Assembly (NCBI GenBank): GCA_963693085.1 | Contig: OY856409.1 | Coordinates: 1,533,404,472-1,533,468,471 of the forward strand | Source: Alisma plantago-aquatica | Taxonomy: Eukaryota; Streptophyta; Magnoliopsida; Alismatales; Alismataceae | Length of the DNA: 64,000 bases | Direction of reading: 5' to 3' | In this document: positions 1 through 12,545 of the stretch, in pieces | Layout of the letters: every line of letters starts with the position of its first letter | Position numbering within the stretch: the first letter of the stretch is position 1 | The notes under the pieces: generated by a model | Databases searched by the model: none | What the model was told of the DNA's origin: nothing | What the model saw: the letters and a program-made list of their open reading frames with translations, nothing else | Translations under genes and position numbers: made by a program

Positions 1-3000
1 GGCCTATTGCTCTATGAATGTTGACTCTTGTTAAATTTCTTTGATGTATTATACCTATCAATTCTATAACTATATAATAGAATGTTAGCCTCTGTCTCTT
101 GCATACTAACAACAACATGGCATTCATGACCACTTATGAGACCATATTCATTACCAATGAAGCTCTCAGATGAGAAAAACAACATATCACACTTGTACCA
201 GTGCTACTCTATTTCACATTGGCATGAAAGTGGTACTTTCCCCTCCTTCATACCATTATCCTCCTCTATAGTTATGACCACTCTTCCTCTATGGTTGGTG
301 TCACTCCTCCCTTCTCTCACCTTCATTCCACCACCATCCTTTGCCTCTCCTATTCAGCCTTTAAAACTTCCATCACCATGGGTTCCCTTTCCTCTATGTT
401 ATAGAGGGAGTAGTGGTTGTGGTTGCTCTAAAATATGGGGGAGAAGAGGTAATGGGTGTTTGTAGGGTGGAGGTAGGGGAAGGAGAAAAAGAGATGTAGT
501 TCCTATGGAGGAGGATCAATAATGACCTTGATCAAGGGTTAGGAGAATGAAGGGTTGGGGGTACCTTTCATGGTAACAAAGGTGAAAGGACGTCACTACT
601 GGGTTTAAGGTGGTCGCTTGAGGCATAAAACAAGCGAGATGTTGGGCAAAGATGTCTTAGTTTTATATTTCACGCAACATTTTCTCACAATGTTAAATAC
701 TTCTTACCCAACAACACATATTCAAGGTTTATGTTTCAAAATCATTCAGGGTAGTGCTTCTTGTGGTCTGGGTTTTCTTCATCTGCATGTTCCTAAAGTT
801 CGATGTTTTGTAGGTCTTCTAAAAGCTATATTGAAGGTCTTTTTATCAATTCATGACTATCTTTTTCCCTATTATGTAGAAGTTTTATGTTTGATATTTA
901 CTCCAATGATATACCTTTCACATCTTTGATGATGTTTATCTTTCTAGTGGAGCTTTTCCAGCTATCATTTGGGTGAATATACTAAAATAATTACATGATA
1001 AGCTTTCTGGTGGAGCTCTACCAGCTGTCATTTGGGTGAATATACTAAAACAATTACATGATATTTGATGTAGATTCAAAACAATGGTGACTTTCAATAT
1101 TTGTATCATTCCATTTTCATTTCTCTAACTTGTCCAAGCACTTCATTTTTATAGATTTCTTGAAATAAGAATATCATTCAACTTATGCTCATTTAGGAGT
1201 CTCATTTATAACTCTTGAAAATTTTCTAAAATGATTTTTTTTCTATGTATTTTAGATCCATATTTATAAAATGTTGTTAAAAATACATGTGTAACACTTA
1301 CAAATACTTATTGGATTGTGTTTTAGAAATACTACATTTGAACACCAAAATGGTTCTATATTGCTTTGTCAAATAAAAATATATGGTAGATGAATTTTGT
1401 TTTTGTGTTGAAATTTCTTATCAATGCACATTTTGTTTGTAGGTTATATTTAGTACAGTTTGGGTTCTACTAGTAGGCTCACACAAGAGCTTATACAACT
1501 CCAAGACAACTTAATAACATATCATATATTCAAGGTAGATTAGATAGAGGAGAGAAAAGACACACCCTTGTAATTTTATATCTACAGGGAAGCAAACACA
1601 AAATAATGTATGTTCTTTAGTTAATATGGTTGCCCTTGCCAACTTATCATCGTTTATATTCTCCTTGAAATCTTAACTTACCAATTTGTCAGTATTATTG
1701 TCATCCATGGACCTAGGATATATTCATCCTTTTTTCGTTACTGGGTTTAGGTACAAATATCTAATTATGCATAGTCATGTTAGACGAGTTTGTCTCAAGG
1801 TTAGAAAAAATCAAAATGATAAGTATATTCTTATATAACTAATCTTACACTTCTTCATTCTACTCTAAAAAATGTGTTTTATTATTGACTTCCTTGTGTG
1901 ACTGGAAAACTTCTTACATATCCATATTATTTTGGTGAATCAAGTTCTAGGATGAGCAATTATTTTGATATTACATTATTAATAACATGAAAATCCCATA
2001 AGTTATCATATTGATATGTAAATATTCATGTATCATATTGGTATTCCAAGTATCCATCTAGTAAAAACTCAATAATCATATTGAACTTCAATAATTGTTT
2101 CTTACCTATCTAGCATGCTTATAAGGTGGATGTTTTGCACAATTTCTAATTGCAACCCATGTCTTGGACACTCTTAGCAAGGTTTAAGGCCCTATAAGTT
2201 TTTGGATAGTGTTTATCCTAGTGCATAACATATTATGAAAGTAATTAAGATGTAGGAAACACTACTTTACTTGTATCCTTTCCATGTTCCCACAATATTA
2301 AGCTAAATGGTTGTTTCTAGGATTATCTGTGGGAATGACTATATTTTGATATTTTCAAGTATCGTTAATGCTTGATAACGAACTTTGTCATCAATAATTT
2401 TTCAATTTCTTACAAATCCTAAAACCAACTAATGGCCATATTTTAGAAAGTAAGTGAACTTGTAACTTCATATATGATTTTCATCTCAATGAAATGTTCC
2501 CTTCGAGTAAATTGAAATAATTTCCCTCTTAGGTATGAATGTATTAATTCTGTAGTTCATCTTAAGAATGGTACCCCTAATCATTATCATTTGTGTAGAA
2601 GCTCCTATGTAATTTTTCACATTTCCCTTTCTAATATCTAAAAAGGGATTCTGTGTACCAATTACATAGAACAAAAGTTTCATAGTGTTAGTGTTGGGAT
2701 AGAAGGAGCATTTGGTTTGTTGTTCCCTAATTAAAAGACAATACTACATAGAACAATGTAGTCCATATAGAACATGTATTCCTCTCAAACCAAAACTCTT
2801 AAGGCGTGATTCACCACTTACTCTCTCTATATGTGTGTAAGAAGCTAACCTCTCCAAACTTCATCTTGGCCTTGTTAATGTCACTGAAGATTTGCGGGAG
2901 AGAACCAACCCTTGTTCAAATTCTGTAATCTTTTATTCACTTTCTTGCACCAACTTCCACTTAAATCTTAGAATACCTTATGGAGGTAGGTGATACAAAA

Positions 3001-4077
3001 TAGAATAGGATTGCAAATCTATTAGTCGCAAAATCTAACCAACCAACTCTCTAAAAAAAGCTTCACAATCATGATAACAACATTGCTATTATATCTCTAA
3101 AAACCACATGCACAGTGACATGTATGCTATATAGGATTGCTATATCGATAGTTGCATTTATGAACCCACCCATAGGATCATTTCATTTTTTTAATTTCTA
3201 CCTTGGGGACCAACAACCACTACCTCATATTTTTATCCATAGATGAAGCTACAACTAACCTCCTTAAGAATTTGTGCCCACCACTACATGGCAGCTAACA
3301 TAGAAGATGAGTTAGGACTTTACTCAGCAAAAATAACTTTGTTCTAGCACTTCTATGTGACGATGGACTCCGTGCCACAAAGTCATACATTGTTGATCTA
3401 TTAATTTTATGAGGTTAGTAGGAGTAGGAGTAGGTCTGAGTATGGTAACCATCTGTTTTTTCTTTAGATTGGTGTTATTTCACCATTAATATGTGTCTAA
3501 TTTTAAAAGGATCAATGTTATCTCACCATGATATTAGTGTCCCTCATTTTTAAAGGATTTTATCACTCTAGCAAAGGTGTTGGACTTGGAATCGTGGACA
3601 ACATTCAAATAGTTTGAATTTAGTTGAGGCATTCTCCTAATACATTGAATTTCATGATGCAAAGTAGAAAAACAATTCAAACTATAGTCTTTGTAATCAG
3701 AACAGAAACTCATACTTACAAATAAAAACATGACACAATACATATATATTTAAGATTTTCCTCCATATTATTTGTGCATTTAGGCATATCAATCAACATA
3801 AATCCATGCAAAACATGATGACACCATCTGTAATATTCACTTACAACAATTTGTCCATTTGGAAGACTCTCTATATTGATTGACATCTGAAGAAGAAGTA
3901 CATAACACACACAATACCCTCAAATAATGACATATGATATTTTTGTCTAACTGATTTTCTGACCAGCATATGAATTTGAGTTGGGTTCTTTGATTGTAAC
4001 AGACATGTGGGGCATGTGTTGGTTGTTATATAGATGTAACTCCGATGGTTGAACATTATATTTTCCATTCAATAATA
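1..4077. other. AT-rich region without recognisable gene
   Basis: No reading frame here resembles a known protein. The open frames are short, of low complexity or hydrophobic, and lack neighbours in a consistent frame. A 63-bp tandem duplication lies at 938-1063. I see no LTR, primer site or clear terminal inverted repeat. It reads as old, unrecognisable repeat or intergenic DNA. Confidence 0.6.
938..1063. repeat. 63-bp tandem duplication
   Basis: Two adjacent copies (938-1000 and 1001-1063) share TTTCTRGTGGAGC near the start and end in TTACATGATA, offset by exactly 63 bases. They differ at a handful of positions. This is a simple local duplication with no coding meaning visible. Confidence 0.85.
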
Positions 4078-4095
4078 CACTACTAGAAAAATAAT
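4078..4095 (+). mobile_element. possible CACTA-type transposon terminus
   Basis: The sequence CACTACTAGAAAAATAAT matches the usual start of plant CACTA (En/Spm) terminal inverted repeats (CACTACWAGAAAA). No matching reverse-complement end, transposase or 3-bp duplication could be paired with it, so it may be a truncated end or chance. Confidence 0.3.
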
Positions 4096-7000
4096 CCACT
4101 CTTGTCAATGGTGAAGAAGATCTCTTCAAGGTAAGAATACGAAGAAGCAAATTTTTATGTTATCTCATATCCCTAACTCATCTAATTATTAACATGACAT
4201 GTGACCAGACAACAACAGAAGTTATTGGAGCAACAAACCCTTAGAAACAAAGGATGCTTTCTTTCCTCTCTTCTCTATCCCTCACAAGGAAGACTGATAA
4301 ATATATACTTTGACCTCTGCATCAGTTGCCAAAAATTGGATGGTATGTCTTATAGATAAAATATTTAATCATCTAATCATGTGAAATTAGTATATGTTCC
4401 ACATCATCCAGTTGTGTTCTATAGATGATAAAGTTTTTAAACTAGAAAGGTAAAATGTTTGGGGACACTGTATTCTTCTACTTATCAAATCCCACCACAT
4501 GATAGCTGGAAGAAGCTAAATTTCTATACTGGTTAGTTTCTCTTCATTTCACATTATTCTACAAACCCTCAAATATGAGTAGGACTAACTCTAGATAAAA
4601 GGTTAACATGAATTAGCTTGACTGGTGAAGACACCCATTTTCATCCATTAATGACTATTCATGTTCTTTAATTTTTTTATTTTGTTGTCCTACAGTTTAG
4701 TCTCTCCTTTGTATCTTTACTTGATCAAAATTATTTGTAAGAAGTTACACAACTCTAGGCACTCATTAAGACCTGCAACAATAGTGTATGTTGAATATAT
4801 AGTGTGTAATAGCTGTCAAGCCATCTACAATGATGATAAGTTGCTTCTATGGGTTCATTTTCTCAACAAATAAGTCTACAAAGATAAGGAGATATTATTG
4901 AGTCACTTAGTACACATGTGGAAAACCAAACCAATGTAGAATCGATATCAAAACTTGAGTAAACAGTAAAATAAAAGAGAGGGAGGAGGTGTCATAACTT
5001 CAACATTAAGAACTGCTTGTCATACCAAGCACAGATCTTATTTCAATTTGGTCTAAATGTCATATTGTTGATAGAAGGAATGAGTCTCTAGTTTAGTAAC
5101 TCACTTAAGTATCACTTCTTCACCAAAGTATTTCATGTTGTTACTAATTGACATTCTCCTATGCATAGAGACTTCTTCAAAGAGTCCATGATCCTATGCA
5201 CTTCTGAAATAAGTGGGGAGACAAAAAAGACATCATAGAACAAGTAGTAGGATAACCTTCAACACAGGGAAGGGAAGGCACTTGAGACTTTTGTCATACG
5301 AGACACCACACCACAATGGTTAGCTGCTATTATCATCTTGATGTTGACTCAGGAATCCCTCAAAATAATTTTTTATTAGATTATAGAAAGAAAAGACTTC
5401 ATGGAATACTTCACCATGATCCACATATTCCTTTCTTTATATATGTGATATAGGGTGGTGGGTATAATTAAATTTCCCCCCTATTTCTTTATGAACACAA
5501 ATTTTGCAGCTTCTTAGTCAGCTGTAATTTTCACATCTAATATTCATCATGCATGTAGTGAGAGTTGATATATTATGATAAGGCATATCAATATATATTA
5601 CATGTATCTTGACCTTTAGCAGTTCACATAATGTAAGTAAATTTGTTTCAATATAGGCTTCAATGAGTTGAATGCTAGTTTGTAGTCATAGTCCCAACTT
5701 TATGGCTTTGATTAATTCTACCATGAGTTAATTTGCACCATGTAGTGTTTCACATTGGACACTCACTCAGATGCCCTCCTTATCCCTTGCCACCACAAAT
5801 TGCATGCATCAGGCTTTTGATAGTAACATCCTCATCTAGATACCATTCAGTTGTCAAAGTCTCTTTGTGTGCATGGTTTCTCTTCTTCTCATCCTTGGTA
5901 AAATCTCTCCAGTTTATTTTGTGATTCTTATTTCTTCTGTTCTATTTATATTGTGGTTACTTGAGTGGCTTTGAAGAACCTACAGTTTCTTGCCTTCCAT
6001 AGCTCCCAACAATACCACATGCAGTTTGTAATCCATTTCTCCCCAATCCTTGATTTCATATTCAACTTATGTGCCTAATGTAATCATTTCTACAAAACTA
6101 AAGTTTTACTACCTTCAAATGCTACTAAGTAGCTACACATTCTTTCTAGAAAAAACAACTACAAAGCTAATCTAGTTGTTTATGTTTCTCAACATCCTGA
6201 TCATTCTCTCTAGATCGTCAACATCATAAGATAATGTACGTTGCACTTGCAAGACTCATGCCACTTGTTGAACTAAACCAAAAACCCTTTAATCAGGCCA
6301 TTTGTCATTATAAGCTAAAAAGCCTTTTATATGTCATTTTCATTTTTATTTCTAGTAAGGAAGTTGTTCTAATGCCTTTACAACAAAACTGTCTGATAAA
6401 GAGGGATATTTTACATGGATAATAAATAGATCACTACTTTCCAAGTGTAATTCAACTAATGTTTTGCTAAATGAGTTGATGGTACCAGGTACTCTCTAAA
6501 TATCCTTCAGCCTTTTCTTATTCATATCTATTAAGTGACCATGTTCTTCATTTACTATAGATTTTGATACACAAATTTACATGTTCTTGCAAGGTTGCTA
6601 ACTTGATCACAATGAATCAAGGCAAAGGTTTCACAGTTGGCACTGGAGCTCTGATCTATTTGAGCTGCTGATGAATATTGGGTTGCCCCAGTGGTAGTTT
6701 CAGAACCATCCAACATATCATTGTTGATCCAACATGCATTGGTTGTGCCCTATCTTGAAAAAAATGTAATTTATGCTTCAGTGTCATGATTTCCATTCCT
6801 ATATAACATTCATGAATACAAAACTCCCAAGCTACAATTGCAACAACTCTCTTGAACCAAGCCCAGAAGCTGGTCCCAACACTATATCTTAGTTTTCCAC
6901 TAAAACCATGTGTACAGAAACGATGCAAATGCATATCAAGGAGAGGAGCATGTACATCACCACAGTAAAGAAGAGGGAGTTAATCATGTTCAAACACCTT

Positions 7001-8460
7001 CAAAAGGTGTCCCCCATAGGGATCTATAGGAGCAACTTACGCTTATCCAACTCACCTCTCTTTCTGTCTCAAAACTCCAAGTGACTCCTTATTGTGTGAC
7101 TTAATTCAAGTTGGGATAGGAAGTTTTCACAATCTCTGCATGGGCTTTTGGGGTCATTTGAAAGAAAATGATGCAACCATAATAAACTTGGTAGAGGTGG
7201 AAAAGACTTTGAGATGGTGTTCCCTGGAAATATAATTTCCATGTATGATGGCTATGATGAAGGTTTTGATAAGAATGATGGGAGTGACAAGGGTATAGAA
7301 AGTGAGGAAGTTAGGAGATGTGGTTGCATTACTAAATCAAGTGGTAATCTAAACTTTGTTTTGAAATATCTAATAACAACTAACATATAGAATGTTAAAC
7401 GCCACTAAGAGGTAAAAAATTAGTGTATGTTTCATTTATATATACACATCGATTTATGAGGCCATTTCCAACAAAGGCTTTGTATTTTTAGACCTACAAA
7501 TGATTATTATAATTCATATCCCGATGAATGTTAGGAAGTCTCGATTCATAATGATAGGTATTGTGTTCCAACACAAAAAATTGTTTCTTGTCTTCTTATA
7601 AAACATATCATGAATGGTTATAAATAAATTCACTTGATATTATTAATTTCTAGTGAGCTTTTGAGCATCTATCTCTGTCTGGAATGCTCATTAATCATAA
7701 ATAGGTAGATATCATTTGGAACATGGATAAGTGCATGTTATGTTTTACATATACATTATCCCATTCATTTGTTTTTTTTCTTAATACTTTCATTTCCTCA
7801 ATTGTTAGCCAACCTGGATTTTTATAGATAACCATTCTTGAAATTTGACCCAGTTGTTGTTGCTAAAATGGAGGAGCAGGACATCCAAGAGATTGGGTCT
7901 AATAAAGAGATCATATTGGTGGAGTACATTGTAAGATGCATACTGAACAACACCAAGTGCATTCTTATTTATCAAGCTCTCTACTTATGTCATTTGAAAC
8001 TTTTGAAGATCTTTAGTCTAAGGTGGAGTTGGTCCATTTTATCTAGGTCTGTGCATTTGCTAGTTAAAACTTTTGTCACTATTTAAAACCCTGGTTGACT
8101 AGTGGATTCTAGAAACAATGATAATTTCTATGGCACTTCATGATCTTATTTGTTGAGTTTTGGTGTCTCTATGTTGAAGCATTGTTGTTCTTTATGGCTT
8201 GAATGTAGAGTGGTAAAAAATGGATAAGATGACCACAATAATATATTCCTAGGCCAGTCAAATTTGGGTTGATCAGCTCAGTTTCACCCACAAAGCCTCA
8301 AGTATTGATGTCTAGCATCCAACTGGTACATAGGTTGAGTTCTTCTCAATTCTCCTTTAGAACAAACATCCCTTCTCATGTATAGGATTTAAGGAGAATG
8401 ATTTTATCTTGTCGAGTTTCACCTATATTTATCTTGATTGATACTACTAATTTTGATTGG
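4096..8460. other. AT-rich region without recognisable gene
   Basis: No gene, LTR, tRNA or convincing transposon was recognised. The open frames are short and do not resemble known families. If the CACTA-like terminus at 4078 is real, the start of this stretch could be the body of a non-autonomous element, but no transposase is visible. Confidence 0.5.
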
Positions 8461-9110
8461 CACTACTATTGAAAATGATTTTTACAATGGGAGATAGACA
8501 ACAATTATGATGATTGTGTTGTAGTTAGCATACTTATCACAACAAGCCCATTTTTGTGTTGTATATTTTATATTTTATATAACACAAGTCATTTACAACA
8601 TGCCAAACATGTTGTAGCATAGGGGGATACTACAACAACTACTAAAGTGTTGTAATAGGTTGTAGTATCACACCATATTCAAAATTGTTGTAAAAGATGT
8701 TATTTACACAACATATTTTGACCCGTTGTAATAGTCACATGTTGTAATAGACCATCATTACACAACGTAGACTCGTCTGTTGTAGTATGTATTAATTATA
8801 CAACAAGTCTTTACATGTTGTATTTGGTACATGTTGTAATAAACCACCATAATACAACATATTAAAACTCATTGTTATATCCCAACATGAGACAACAGAC
8901 TCCAACCTGTTGTTATATATTATAATTACACAATATGTTGTAATATCCACACATAAGATATCGTTGTAATAGACCTCCATTACACAACGTAATATAAACC
9001 ATTGTAATATACTATTATTACACAACATGATATCACGTATTGTACTAGCTACATATTGTAAAAGACCATAGTTAAACAACACGCCATATTCACATAATTG
9101 TCTAATTTTT
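8461..9110. repeat. dispersed-repeat array of ACAACATGTTGTAATA type
   Basis: The stretch opens with CACTACTATTGAAAATG, which resembles a CACTA end. From about 8520 to 9085 it repeats variants of ACAAC, GTTGT and TGTTGTAATAG in both orientations every 20-60 bases, with the palindromic core ACAACATGTTGT. Arrays of short sub-terminal repeats in both orientations are typical of plant CACTA elements, where transposase binds them. A degenerate MITE or satellite remnant is the alternative. There is no coding sequence. Confidence 0.45.
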
Positions 9111-9341
9111 TCAATTATTCGCGTATAATATGCGAATTTTTTATTAGATGTATGGTACATCTGAATTTCATATTAAACCCGTATTTTCCCTGAATTTTAC
9201 AAATTATTCGTGTTTTATTCTTCATTTATGCATTTTCACGTATTATCCAGAATAAAACAATTTATTTCTGAATTGTTCATAAAAAATACTCACTTAGCAT
9301 TGTTTCATGTGTCAATATTTTCTAAAGACTATTTCCCCTCA

Positions 9342-9354
9342 ATCACTACTACAA
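9342..9354 (+). mobile_element. possible second CACTA-like terminus
   Basis: CACTACTACAAAA resembles a CACTA terminal repeat and lies about 250 bases right of the repeat array, in the same orientation as the one at 8461. Because both face the same way they cannot be the two ends of one element. This is weak support only. Confidence 0.2.
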
Positions 9355-9649
9355 AACTCAACAAGGCCGAATGATTATTCCTCAAGGACATAATCCCTGA
9401 AAAGTGTATTAATTTTTCTGAAGGCGTATCCCCCTTGTGATGCTATCCTTGATGAGCATATTAAATTTTCCCAAAGGCTTATCCTTGACCTTTGGAAATG
9501 TATCCCAAACTATTATTTAATTTACCCTAAGATTACTCCTGACTCTCATTAACTTTTTTCCTAACCAATATTAACTATATTAAACCAGCTATTATCTCTT
9601 TTACTTCCGTGAAGAGTCCATTTGATTGTGGACAATTATCCTTTTCTTT

Positions 9650-10495
9650 TTAGATAATCAACCTTGGTTTTGCATCTTTCTTTGCCAGAAGGTAGCGAAT
9701 GGCAGCGTGGTCTATGTAGACAATGACCTCTGAACCAATTAGGTAGGATCTGAACTTGTCAAAGGCGTACACGACTGATAGAAGTTCTTTCGCGGTAGTT
9801 GCATATATCCTCTGGGCTTCATCGAGAGTTTTTGATGCATAATAGATCACATAGTGTTTCTTCTCTATATATTGCCCTAAAACAGCGCCCACAACATAAT
9901 CACTGGCATCACAATAATTTCAAAAGGATGGTCCCAGTATGGAGCTCTAATGATGGGACTTGTTGTAAGGGCTTGCTTTAGTGTGTTGAAGCTTTTGACA
10001 CATTCTTCATTGAAATTGAAATCATTATCTTTAGTAATAGGTTCGTCATTGGCTTCGTTATCTTGGAAAATCTTTTATGAATCTTCTATAAAATTCAGCA
10101 TGAGCAAGGAAAGCACAGACTTCCTTGGGGGAATAGCCAATTTAGAAATCAATCTTGACTTTATCTACTTCAATTCCTCTATTGCTAACCCTATGGCCCA
10201 GGACAATGCCTTCTTTTACCATAAAATGGCATTTTTCCCAATTTAGCACAAGATGTGCTTCTTCACAACATTTGAGGACCAGGGAGAGGTGTTTTAGACA
10301 TGAATCGAATGAGTCTCTGTATACAGAAAAATCATCCATGAAAACCTCCATAAAAGTTCAGTAAGACCCGCGAAAATGGTGTCCATGCGACGTTGAAAAG
10401 TTGCGGGTGCGTTACAGAGACCAAACGACATTCTTTTAAATGCTTATGTTCCGAATGGGCAGGTGAAAGTTGTTTTCTCTTGGTCATCTAGATGT
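9650..10495 (-). pseudogene. Ty3/gypsy RT C-terminal part and RNase H (fragment)
   Basis: On the minus strand this continues the RT begun at 22592-22258, on the other side of the nested element. Reading from 10495 down there is the RT block after the palm start (CPFGT, then FGLCNAPATFQR), the catalytic FMDD box inside 10142-10351, and the GIVLGH box of the RT thumb region. RNase H follows at 9650-9960 with [14 protein letters not shown], then [10 protein letters not shown] and the YIDHAA and [13 protein letters not shown] blocks. Stops and frameshifts interrupt it, including a TAA just after FGT. It ends abruptly after KPRLI at about 9655, where an intact element would continue through the rest of RNase H into integrase. 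The motifs fit the Athila/Tat side of the gypsy family. No LTR is attached. Confidence 0.85.
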
Positions 10496-10500
10496 ATGGG
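10496..10500. repeat. target-site duplication ATGGG, left copy
   Basis: The five bases before the 5' LTR are ATGGG and are exactly repeated after the 3' LTR at 22258-22262. This is the 5-bp duplication expected from retrotransposon integrase and fixes both ends of the element. Confidence 0.95.
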
Positions 10501-10734
10501 TGATAACACCTAATTTTGTGATGTTTTCACCTTGTTTTCTGTTATCAAAACTGCCCTTTTCTGCTATTTTCCTCTCTTTTATTAGCATTTTCGCAATACT
10601 TGGCCGAGCAATGCTCTTAGTCTAATTTTCCTATATTTTATAGAGTTTTCCCTCATTTTGGTGCAATAAGGCCCTACCGGCCCATGAATAAACCCAAGTC
10701 TGCTTTCGGCCTTCCTAACGACCAATACAACCCC

Positions 10735-11460
10735 TGGCCGACAGGGCAAAATGACGCAACGACACCCGACGAAGTGATGTCGCGTAAGAAGAAGCTGTCG
10801 GCCGACACACCCCCTATCCGACAGGGAGCCCAACTCACCCGACGACCAAGCTTGTCGGGCGACACAACACCATCGACCCCGAGCAATACATATGTATCGG
10901 CCCGTCCCACGACCGGTGCTTAAGGTGGCCACGTGGCACTTCGAGCACCATGTCTTCTCCCCAACCAGCTGAATATAAATAGGAAGACGAAGGGACAACG
11001 GAGGGAGGTTCGCAGTTTTGACAAGACCACCGGCGGATACATAGATAGTTGGAGCCTTGAATTTGGACAGTTGGGAGCTCGAGCGAGGAGACTCCGAGAG
11101 CATACGTATCGTGCCCCAGTGCTCATCCCGGGCGACACTAGGTGAGCTTCTCCCCATCCCGAGAGGGAGGGGACAATTCACTTAGGACCGTCCCGGGCGA
11201 CACTGGTGGCCGATATCGACCGATATGGATGAACGATACAAGCGCCCGATAGCAATAATGCGTAGCCCTTAGCCCGACACGATATCAACCCGATACGCTT
11301 AGCCTGTCGAGCGTGCCGCCCGAGAGGGTGTGCCGCCCGACATGGATGTATCAGACAGAGCCCTTGACCGATACCGTCGACATTCGGTGCGTGCCGCCCG
11401 AGAGGGTGTGTCGCCCGATACCTCTGTATCGGGCTAGGCCTCCGACCGATATCGGGAAGG
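10735..11460. repeat. palindromic motif array in the 5' LTR
   Basis: Roughly 18 short variants of the imperfect palindrome TGTCGSSCGACA or its half-sites crowd this stretch, for example CTGTCGGCCGACAC, TTGTCGGGCGACAC, TGTCGCCCGATACC and GTGCCGCCCGAGAG. The array is CpG-rich against an AT-rich background. It flanks the TATA box on both sides and extends into the presumed transcribed leader. The same motif family recurs before the second gene at 14570-15290. Function is unknown; a protein-binding array or RNA hairpins are possible. Confidence 0.75.
10930..10981 (+). promoter_or_regulatory. G-box and TATA box of the 5' LTR promoter
   Basis: A perfect CACGTG core in GGCCACGTGGC (10930-10935) lies 38 bases before TATAAATA (10974-10981). 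Both are conserved in the 3' LTR (20903-20908 and 20947-20954). The G-box is the site of plant bZIP and bHLH factors that act in light, ABA and stress responses, so promoter use is inferred from sequence and conservation only. Confidence 0.75.
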
Positions 11461-12467
11461 AGAGCTACTGCATCTTTTCGCCCTTCTACATCAAGCAGGC
11501 GACGCCTATCTTTATTTCTTTTATTTAATTCTTCATTATATGCAATGTATTAAGACCTTTAATGCTTATGGAAATAGAAAGGTTCAATTACTTGTTGCTC
11601 TATGCTTAGGTATAATGTTGGATGACTGCTCTGTTTAATATCTGAATGCTATCTTGCATGATTTGGATCGCGTTTCGATTAGCTACCGAACCGTCTTTCC
11701 CGTCGCAACAACTTTGAGAGTTGTGTTGTGGATCTAGCGTTTGGTCCGATTCTAGAGTACGAGAGTGCCTGGAACGAAGCTGTTTCTGTAACATTCCACT
11801 CTAACTAAAGCCCAGCAACCCCGAGAGGTGTGTTGATGCATAGGTTAGAGGTACTTACTCTGAGAAGAGGGGTGCAGGGTGTTACCGCTGCCGCTTGATT
11901 TACTATAGTCTTATCCTTCGTACCTTGCATGTGCCATAGTCTTTATCTTTCTGCTTCTGTTGCATGAAAACCCCTAAAAATTGCTAAATGCCTAAAATCT
12001 TAAATCTCTCTTGTAGCTCCATTTGGAGATAGCTTTCTTGTTTTATTTCGTGACATCTTGTTGTTCCCTTTCGGGAATTTATATCTCTTTATTCCCACCG
12101 GAGTGTAGTGTGTCGATTCATGGTTCTAAACACTACCCCTTGTCCCTGTGTTCGACCCCGTATGACTACTTTGACCCCATAAACAAAGTTGCGGGGGCCT
12201 AGAAGGATTCAGGTTTATAAATTTGAAAAGCTCGACTACCTCAAATCTGCCTCCACTTTTGGACGCGCGATTTAGGTCGGTGAACTTTCTGGCACCGTTG
12301 CCGGGGACAAGGCAATAGCGGTACTATAGACGAACCCGAATCCACTAACTACACTCCAGTGCCTCAAGCTTAGAAATGAGCTTGACAACACTATCTTTCC
12401 TTATGTTTTTCTTATTTGCTATTTCTTTCCCAATAATAATGATTCGACTTTCTAACTTGGTTTTCAG
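11140..12467 (+). other. possible leader intron before gag
   Basis: CTAG|GTGAGC at 11142 matches a plant 5' splice site and is kept in the 3' LTR. TTGGTTTTCAG at about 12457-12467 is a good 3' splice site after a T-rich tract, 78 bases before the gag ATG. Splicing would remove much of the LTR tail and the primer site from a translatable mRNA. This is inferred from consensus matches alone. Confidence 0.3.
12290..12307 (+). other. primer binding site, tRNA-Asp type
   Basis: TGGCACCGTTGCCGGGGA starts six bases after the 5' LTR and is complementary to the 3' end of plant tRNA-Asp apart from one position. This primer is characteristic of Athila/Tat-type gypsy elements. The same site appears in reverse complement in the element at 42612-51767. 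Confidence 0.88.
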
Positions 12468-12545
12468 GCCATTTCAGGGATTCCGAAAATAGCAATCCAT
12501 TCCACTAAGATCAAATACGGATCCACAGTTCACTTGAATTGAGCC

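Larger units (their letters stand above)
10501..12283 (+). repeat. 5' LTR of the nested element
   Basis: It begins TGATAACACC and ends TCGGTGA; the partner LTR ends TCGGTCA, so the canonical terminal CA has mutated here. It is 1,783 bp, 43 bp shorter than the 3' copy because of one internal gap after position 10868. It contains a G-box and TATA box (10930-10981), a dense set of TGTCGSSCGACA-like palindromes (about 10735-11460), a possible splice donor at 11142 and an AT-rich downstream part. Confidence 0.93.

Noticed and set aside
136..465. 109-codon frame near the left edge
   Set aside because: Low-complexity Ser/Pro/Leu composition, no homology recognised and no neighbouring frame; likely chance.
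618..929. 103-codon frame
   Set aside because: Hydrophobic AT-driven composition without motif; not supported as a gene.
10582..11181. 199-codon minus-strand frame and several plus-strand frames in the LTR
   Set aside because: They come from the GC-rich palindrome array of the LTR, recur with changes in the 3' LTR, and resemble no protein family.
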